A stretch of DNA of 45,682 nt from Hydrocarboniphaga sp. (GTDB lineage: Bacteria; Pseudomonadota; Gammaproteobacteria; Nevskiales; Nevskiaceae): NCBI RefSeq assembly GCF_028291725.1, contig NZ_JAQGNT010000023.1, positions 1-45,682 on the forward strand, given 5' to 3'. The notes under the pieces are model-generated. The model was not told where the DNA came from. It made no database searches and worked only from the letters and a program-made list of their open reading frames with translations. Positions 42,175 to 45,682 of this stretch are shown piece after piece. The number at the start of each line of letters is the position of its first letter. Within the stretch, counting starts at the first letter, position 1. Position numbers and translations under genes: made by a program.

Positions 42175-44046
42175 TCAAAAACTCGTCTTGAAGACCAGCG
42201 ATATCCAGTCGCGGTCGTTGTACATGTAGGCGCCGTTGCCGCCGGTGTAGTAGCCGTCGGCGCCGACGCCCTGGGTATGCGCGCGGGACAGGTTGTACTG
42301 CAGCTTCACGTCGTAGACCTGGCGATACAGACCCTGGATACCGACGGCCAGGCTCGTGGTGCCCTGGTAGCTGCCGCCGAGACCGGCACCGTTGCCGTAG
42401 ATCCCATGCTGGACGGTGATCGGCGCCGACAGGTCCAGGCTCGGGAAAGCGTTGGGCCACTGCGGCGTAGCGGAGATCACGGCCGCGACGGAATCACGAG
42501 TCGCGCAGCCATCCCATTTGTCGTCCGTCGGGCAGCCGTCATAGCCCTCTGCCTTGTACAGCTCCGGGTGGTCGGTCACCTTGAGCACGCGCGCATATGC
42601 GGCCTCCGCGGTCAGCGTTCCGGTCGGAGAGATGAAGGTGTTCGGCAGCAGGTAGACGGCATTGACGCTGGCGAACAGCATGTCGCCGCGCGGCCCTTTG
42701 CCGTCCGCGGTAATACCGCTGGTGCCGCCCGCGGGAACGCCATTGCTGAGCGCGGTGCGTTTCCGGTAAGAGGCCTCGCCCGCGACGCTGACCACGCCGA
42801 CAGTGTCGGTGTAGCTCAGTCCCCAGAGCTGCGTGCCTTCCGCGTAAACCAGGTTGTAGGTGCCAGCTGTTGTGGGATTTAGAATTTGCGGAGCGCTGTA
42901 GGGCTGGGTTTCGTCGAATTTCCGGTAGTAGAGGCCCAGCGTCGCGGAGTCGTTGAGCCAGGTCGGACGGTAGCGGAGCTTGACGCCGAAGTTCTGCCCA
43001 TCCGGTTCGTCGGCACCAATGCGCGTAAAGAAAACTGGCGTGGCCGGGAAACCTGCCGCGGCGCCGGCGAAGCAGGTCGGGATCAACGCGGAATTCGTCG
43101 CGCTGTAGTACCCGGCGCAGGCGACCGTCGGCGGAACGACGGTTCCGGTGAATAGCCGGTCCGGGCCGTTGAAGAGGAAGTCTGCGCTGCCGAGGAACGT
43201 GCCGCCTTCCGGCAAGCGGTTGGGCTTCCACGCCAGGTCATAGTAGGCACCGATCTGCACCTGGTCGGTGAGATTCAGTTCGGCGGAAATCTGCGGGATC
43301 GGCAGGAAGGTTTCCTTGGCCTGGATGCCCGGATTGGTCGAGGCTTTCAGGCCGTCGATCGGCGACTGGGAGTAGGCGATGCCCTGGTAGGCGAAATACA
43401 GGCCTTCGCCCCAGTACAAGGTGTGCTGGCCGGCCCTCAGGCTGAGCGTGGAATCGCCAATGTCGAAGCTGCCGAACGCGAAAGCGTCCAGCAGATCCAC
43501 GCCCGGACCTCGGGAAAAGTGGCTCGTATAGCTCGAATAGCGGTTGTCCTCGTAACTGCCGAGTTCGGAATACGGGACGCTGGTGTAGCAATACGGTGGA
43601 TCCGTTGCGGCGCCGGCGCAGCCGAGCGCAGCAGCGCTGCCAAAATGGGAACTGTAGTTGCCGGGATTGGTTTTCACGGTCCTGCTGTAGGCCGGGTCGT
43701 ACCAGGACGCCGCGCCGAAACGGACGCCGAAAACGCGCTGGTAGGAGATGTCGAGATCCGTCACCAGATCGAGACGCGAGGTGACCAGATCGCCGCCCTT
43801 GAACTTGTACTCGCCTTCGTCGAAGTTGGGATCGTCGGCGATCCTCGAATCGATCGATCCGGTGCGCACGCCGGCGGTGTACCGGATCGTGTTGTCCAGG
43901 CGAACATCGAGGTCCGGATCGCCCAGGTCGATACGGAACGCAAATGCCGGAGCGGCCCATCCGCCACCGACCGCCGCCGCTATCAACATCGAGCGGCTTA
44001 CCACGCGCTTCAAGCTCACGCCGACGCGCTTGCTGCTATACGTTCT
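42175..44046 (-). CDS. DUF1302 outer-membrane protein, copy 2
   Basis: 623 residues, clear paralogue of 31933-33798. Signal peptide ends near APAFA, then FRIDLGDPDLDVRLDNTIRYTAG, IQAKETFLPIPQISAELNLTDQVQIGAYYDLAWKPNRLPEGGTF and the C-terminal YMYNDRDWISLVFKTSF. Start ATG 44046 has GGAGAGAG upstream; a TTG at 44070 is in frame. An insertion of about 15 residues (AALGCAGAATDPPYCYTS region) and Cys-containing loops distinguish it. It stands alone on the minus strand, with its own terminator, between the IS701 remnant and the duplicated hydrolase segment. Likely an outer-membrane pore or export partner of the DUF1329/RND set. Confidence 0.9.
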   Translation of the reverse strand, partial: RTYSSKRVGVSLKRVVSRSMLIAAAVGGGWAAPAFAFRIDLGDPDLDVRLDNTIRYTAGVRTGSIDSRIADDPNFDEGEYKFKGGDLVTSRLDLVTDLDISYQRVFGVRFGAASWYDPAYSRTVKTNPGNYSSHFGSAAALGCAGAATDPPYCYTSVPYSELGSYEDNRYSSYTSHFSRGPGVDLLDAFAFGSFDIGDSTLSLRAGQHTLYWGEGLYFAYQGIAYSQSPIDGLKASTNPGIQAKETFLPIPQISAELNLTDQVQIGAYYDLAWKPNRLPEGGTFLGSADFLFNGPDRLFTGTVVPPTVACAGYYSATNSALIPTCFAGAAAGFPATPVFFTRIGADEPDGQNFGVKLRYRPTWLNDSATLGLYYRKFDETQPYSAPQILNPTTAGTYNLVYAEGTQLWGLSYTDTVGVVSVAGEASYRKRTALSNGVPAGGTSGITADGKGPRGDMLFASVNAVYLLPNTFISPTGTLTAEAAYARVLKVTDHPELYKAEGYDGCPTDDKWDGCATRDSVAAVISATPQWPNAFPSLDLSAPITVQHGIYGNGAGLGGSYQGTTSLAVGIQGLYRQVYDVKLQYNLSRAHTQGVGADGYYTGGNGAYMYNDRDWISLVFKTSF

Positions 44047-44204
44047 CATTATATTTCTCTCTCCACTCAAAAAAATTCAAGATGTGCTGCGTTAAAGTGC
44101 CGTGGACTTTCCTGCCTGGCGATCCGCATCGCCTCCGGGTACGTCTCGTGAACCGTCAATCTCGATCCATGATCGGATCGTTGAATGTGAGGCCTTCAAG
44201 AGCA

Positions 44205-44232
44205 CAATCGCGGACAAGGTCCGCTCCTACAG
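44205..44232. repeat. REP-like element, right arm only (copy 3)
   Basis: Identical to the right arm at 37663-37690 (CAATCGCGGACAAGG, then TCCGCTCCTACAG), with no left arm upstream, where the sequence is GATCGTTGAATG instead. Evidence that the copied segment was cut in the REP loop. Confidence 0.8.
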
Positions 44233-44353
44233 TCGTGTTCCGTTTTTTCGCGAGAATCCCAGAGTGCTCAGACCCGCCCGGTCACCTGCTGGCGAACATC
44301 GTCATGGCCTGGAAAACCGCACCGATGCAAACGGTGCGGAACCGCTGTGCGAT

Positions 44354-45340
44354 TCAGTCGATCTCCGGGTGCAGCGCCCGTAGCAAAGCATGCAGGGCAT
44401 CGCGCTGCGCGGCCTGGGTTACCCTGGCTTCGGGCGCCGCATCGAAGGCGTGATACGCACCGGGATAGACATGCAATTCGGTCGGCACGCCGGCCCGCGT
44501 CAGCCGCCGCGCATATTCGATGCTCTCTTCCAGGAAAAGATCGAGCGCCCCGACTCCGATGTAGGCCGCCGGGAGGCCGGCCAGATTTTCGGCGCGCGCC
44601 GTAGCGGCGTATGCAGAGACGCCCTCCCCGCCAGGCGCCCGGCCCAGCAGCGACGACCAGCCGAAACGGTTGGATGCTGCGGTCCAGACGAACTCGCCGG
44701 TATACGGGTGCGGATGGGCGCCAGTGCCGGTCCGGTCATCGATCATCGGATAGATGAGTCGCTGGAAGATCAACGGCACCTCACCGCGATCACGTGCGAG
44801 TAGCGCCAGAGCGGCCGCCAGCCCGCCGCCGGCACTTTCGCCCGAGACCGCAATCCGGCGTCGGTCGACCCCTAGCGCCTCGGCGTTGTCGTGCACCCAT
44901 TTGAGCGCCGCATAACAATCCTCCAACGATCCCGGATGCGGCGTCTCAGGCGCCAGCCGATAGTCGACCGAAATGATCACGCATTGCGCATCGATCGCAA
45001 GCATACGGTTGGAGATGTCGTTCATCCGTGCCCTTCCGAGGATGTAGCCGCCACCATGCATATGGAGGACGGCCGGGCGCACCCCGGTGCCGCTCGGCGT
45101 GTAGATCAGCACCCCGATGTCATGACCCTGCGGCGTCGCAATCCGCCGCTCCGTGACATCCACCTGCAGCCCCTCGGGCGCCGGCAGGGCGGCGAGCATA
45201 TCGTCCAGGCCTTGCCGCACCAAAGGCAGGACTTCGCTCGAAAAGGTGAAGCTCGGCAATGTCTCCAGTGCGGCAAGAAGTTCCGGATCGACGAGGTGCT
45301 TCGATGACATTTCGCCAGCCTTTGCTTCGATTCTGTCCAT
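44354..45340 (-). CDS. Alpha/beta hydrolase, hormone-sensitive-lipase (HSL) family esterase
   Basis: 328 residues. Oxyanion-hole HMHGGGYILG, nucleophile elbow VSGESAGGGLAAA (catalytic Ser), DLFLEESIEYA (catalytic Asp) and YHAFD (catalytic His), so all catalytic parts are present. Family IV esterases cleave short-chain esters or lactones; with a flavin monooxygenase in the island, lactone opening or ester release is conceivable (inference). Start ATG 45340 preceded by GGCGGAAA; an ATG 30 bases later (MSSKH) is possible. The gene is duplicated in deleted form at 37812-38249. Confidence 0.92.
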   Translation of the reverse strand: MDRIEAKAGEMSSKHLVDPELLAALETLPSFTFSSEVLPLVRQGLDDMLAALPAPEGLQVDVTERRIATPQGHDIGVLIYTPSGTGVRPAVLHMHGGGYILGRARMNDISNRMLAIDAQCVIISVDYRLAPETPHPGSLEDCYAALKWVHDNAEALGVDRRRIAVSGESAGGGLAAALALLARDRGEVPLIFQRLIYPMIDDRTGTGAHPHPYTGEFVWTAASNRFGWSSLLGRAPGGEGVSAYAATARAENLAGLPAAYIGVGALDLFLEESIEYARRLTRAGVPTELHVYPGAYHAFDAAPEARVTQAAQRDALHALLRALHPEID

Positions 45341-45431
45341 TGTATGTTTCCGCCTTAGTAAGACTTCGGGGCATCGATGAATGTGGCCGAGGGAGGCTCG
45401 AACGTCGCCCCGGTGCGCACGTTTGCGAGGC

Positions 45432-45682
45432 TCATGCTGAGCGAGGAGATGGAGAAGATTGGGCTGATGAATCAGCTTCAGAACCGCTACGCGCGCGCGC
45501 CGATTCCGAAACCGGTGTCGATGCCCAGGCGACGATCAGCCAAGCCTCCTGCCCCCTGATCCATACAGCGGTGAACTGATTGTCGATCGGGACCTTGCGC
45601 CGCTCGTCGACGACGAACACATCCATCCACATGCGACCGTGCATGACGGCGGTATCGCCATAGATGTCCGTGACCACGTTCG
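45432..45682 (-). CDS. SnoaL/DUF4440-like protein, 3' end
   Basis: The frame is open from the right edge to the stop at 45432. NVVTDIYGDTAVMHGRMWMDVFVVDERRKVPIDNQFTAVWIRGQEAWLIVAWASTPVS is the C-terminal half of an NTF2-like DUF4440 domain (YGDTAV; FTAVWxRxxxxWLIVAxxxT). A Ser/Arg-rich tail of about 25 residues follows. The N-terminus is outside the window. Third NTF2-like protein in the region. Confidence 0.7.
   Translation of the reverse strand, partial: NVVTDIYGDTAVMHGRMWMDVFVVDERRKVPIDNQFTAVWIRGQEAWLIVAWASTPVSESARARSGSEADSSAQSSPSPRSA

Larger units (their letters stand above)
44188..45369 (-). repeat. Duplicated segment, intact copy (partner 37646-38278)
   Basis: Contains the complete hydrolase gene plus about 165 bp after its stop and about 30 bp before its start. 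Its left end starts within what was the loop of the REP-like element: only the right arm (44205-44232) follows, while the left arm present at 37620 is missing. The right border is GACTTCGG, after which the two copies differ completely. Confidence 0.85.

Noticed and set aside
1-45682. tRNA or rRNA genes
   Set aside because: No stretch with tRNA arms or conserved rRNA sequence was recognised on either strand by eye; this was not a computed search.

Overview
The window is about 45.7 kb of GC-rich (roughly 60-65 %) proteobacterial DNA. A TonB-dependent receptor, DUF1302/DUF1329 envelope proteins and REP-like GCGGACCTTGTCCGC hairpins point to a gammaproteobacterium, perhaps near Solimonadaceae/Nevskiales or Pseudomonas-like groups; this assignment is inference. 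The core is a catabolic island for a hydrophobic carboxylic acid or a cyclic/branched terpenoid or steroid-like compound, handled as CoA thioesters. The substrate cannot be read from the sequence.

Layout. (1) 1-1657, plus strand: the 3' end of an F420-dependent-NADP-reductase-like gene, an NTF2-like protein and a methyltransferase; then a decayed conjugation-type primase (1813-2730, minus). (2) 2820-12547, minus strand: a tightly packed run of Gfo/Idh/MocA oxidoreductase, three crotonases, three SDRs, two adjacent acyl-CoA dehydrogenases and a luciferase-like flavin oxidoreductase. (3) 12706-18835, minus strand: bifunctional enoyl-CoA hydratase/3-hydroxyacyl-CoA dehydrogenase, an atypical SDR, an MFS transporter and an acyl-CoA ligase. 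(4) 19176-24000: LysR regulator 1 overlapping a CaiB/BaiF CoA-transferase, a third acyl-CoA dehydrogenase, then a paralogous LysR regulator 2. (5) 24423-28518: cytochrome P450 translationally coupled to an unusual SRPBCC-Gfa fusion, then a divergent TetR/extended-SDR pair. (6) 28571-30270: gene and transposase fragments around an NTF2-like gene. (7) 30271-37592: DUF1329, DUF1302, YCF48-like protein and RND/MMPL permease, an envelope lipid/hydrophobe transport set. (8) 37600-45682: a decayed alpha/beta hydrolase copy, a TonB receptor, an IS701-type remnant, a second DUF1302 protein, the intact alpha/beta hydrolase and the end of an NTF2-like gene.

Inferred logic: the TonB receptor and DUF1302/DUF1329/RND proteins move the hydrophobic compound across the envelope. 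The ligase or CoA-transferase activates it, and the dehydrogenases, crotonases, SDRs and bifunctional enzyme shorten or open it. The P450 with its Gfa partner may remove a methyl group and capture the formaldehyde. Two LysR paralogues share an identical 43-bp upstream block. A separate inverted repeat (CAATATCAAA-N20-TTTGATATTG, or a half-site ending ATATTGGAC) recurs in front of several units and suggests one regulon.

The region is visibly mosaic, with at least four transposase remnants, truncated AraC, hydrolase and primase genes, a duplicated then deleted hydrolase, and REP-like hairpins at junctions.
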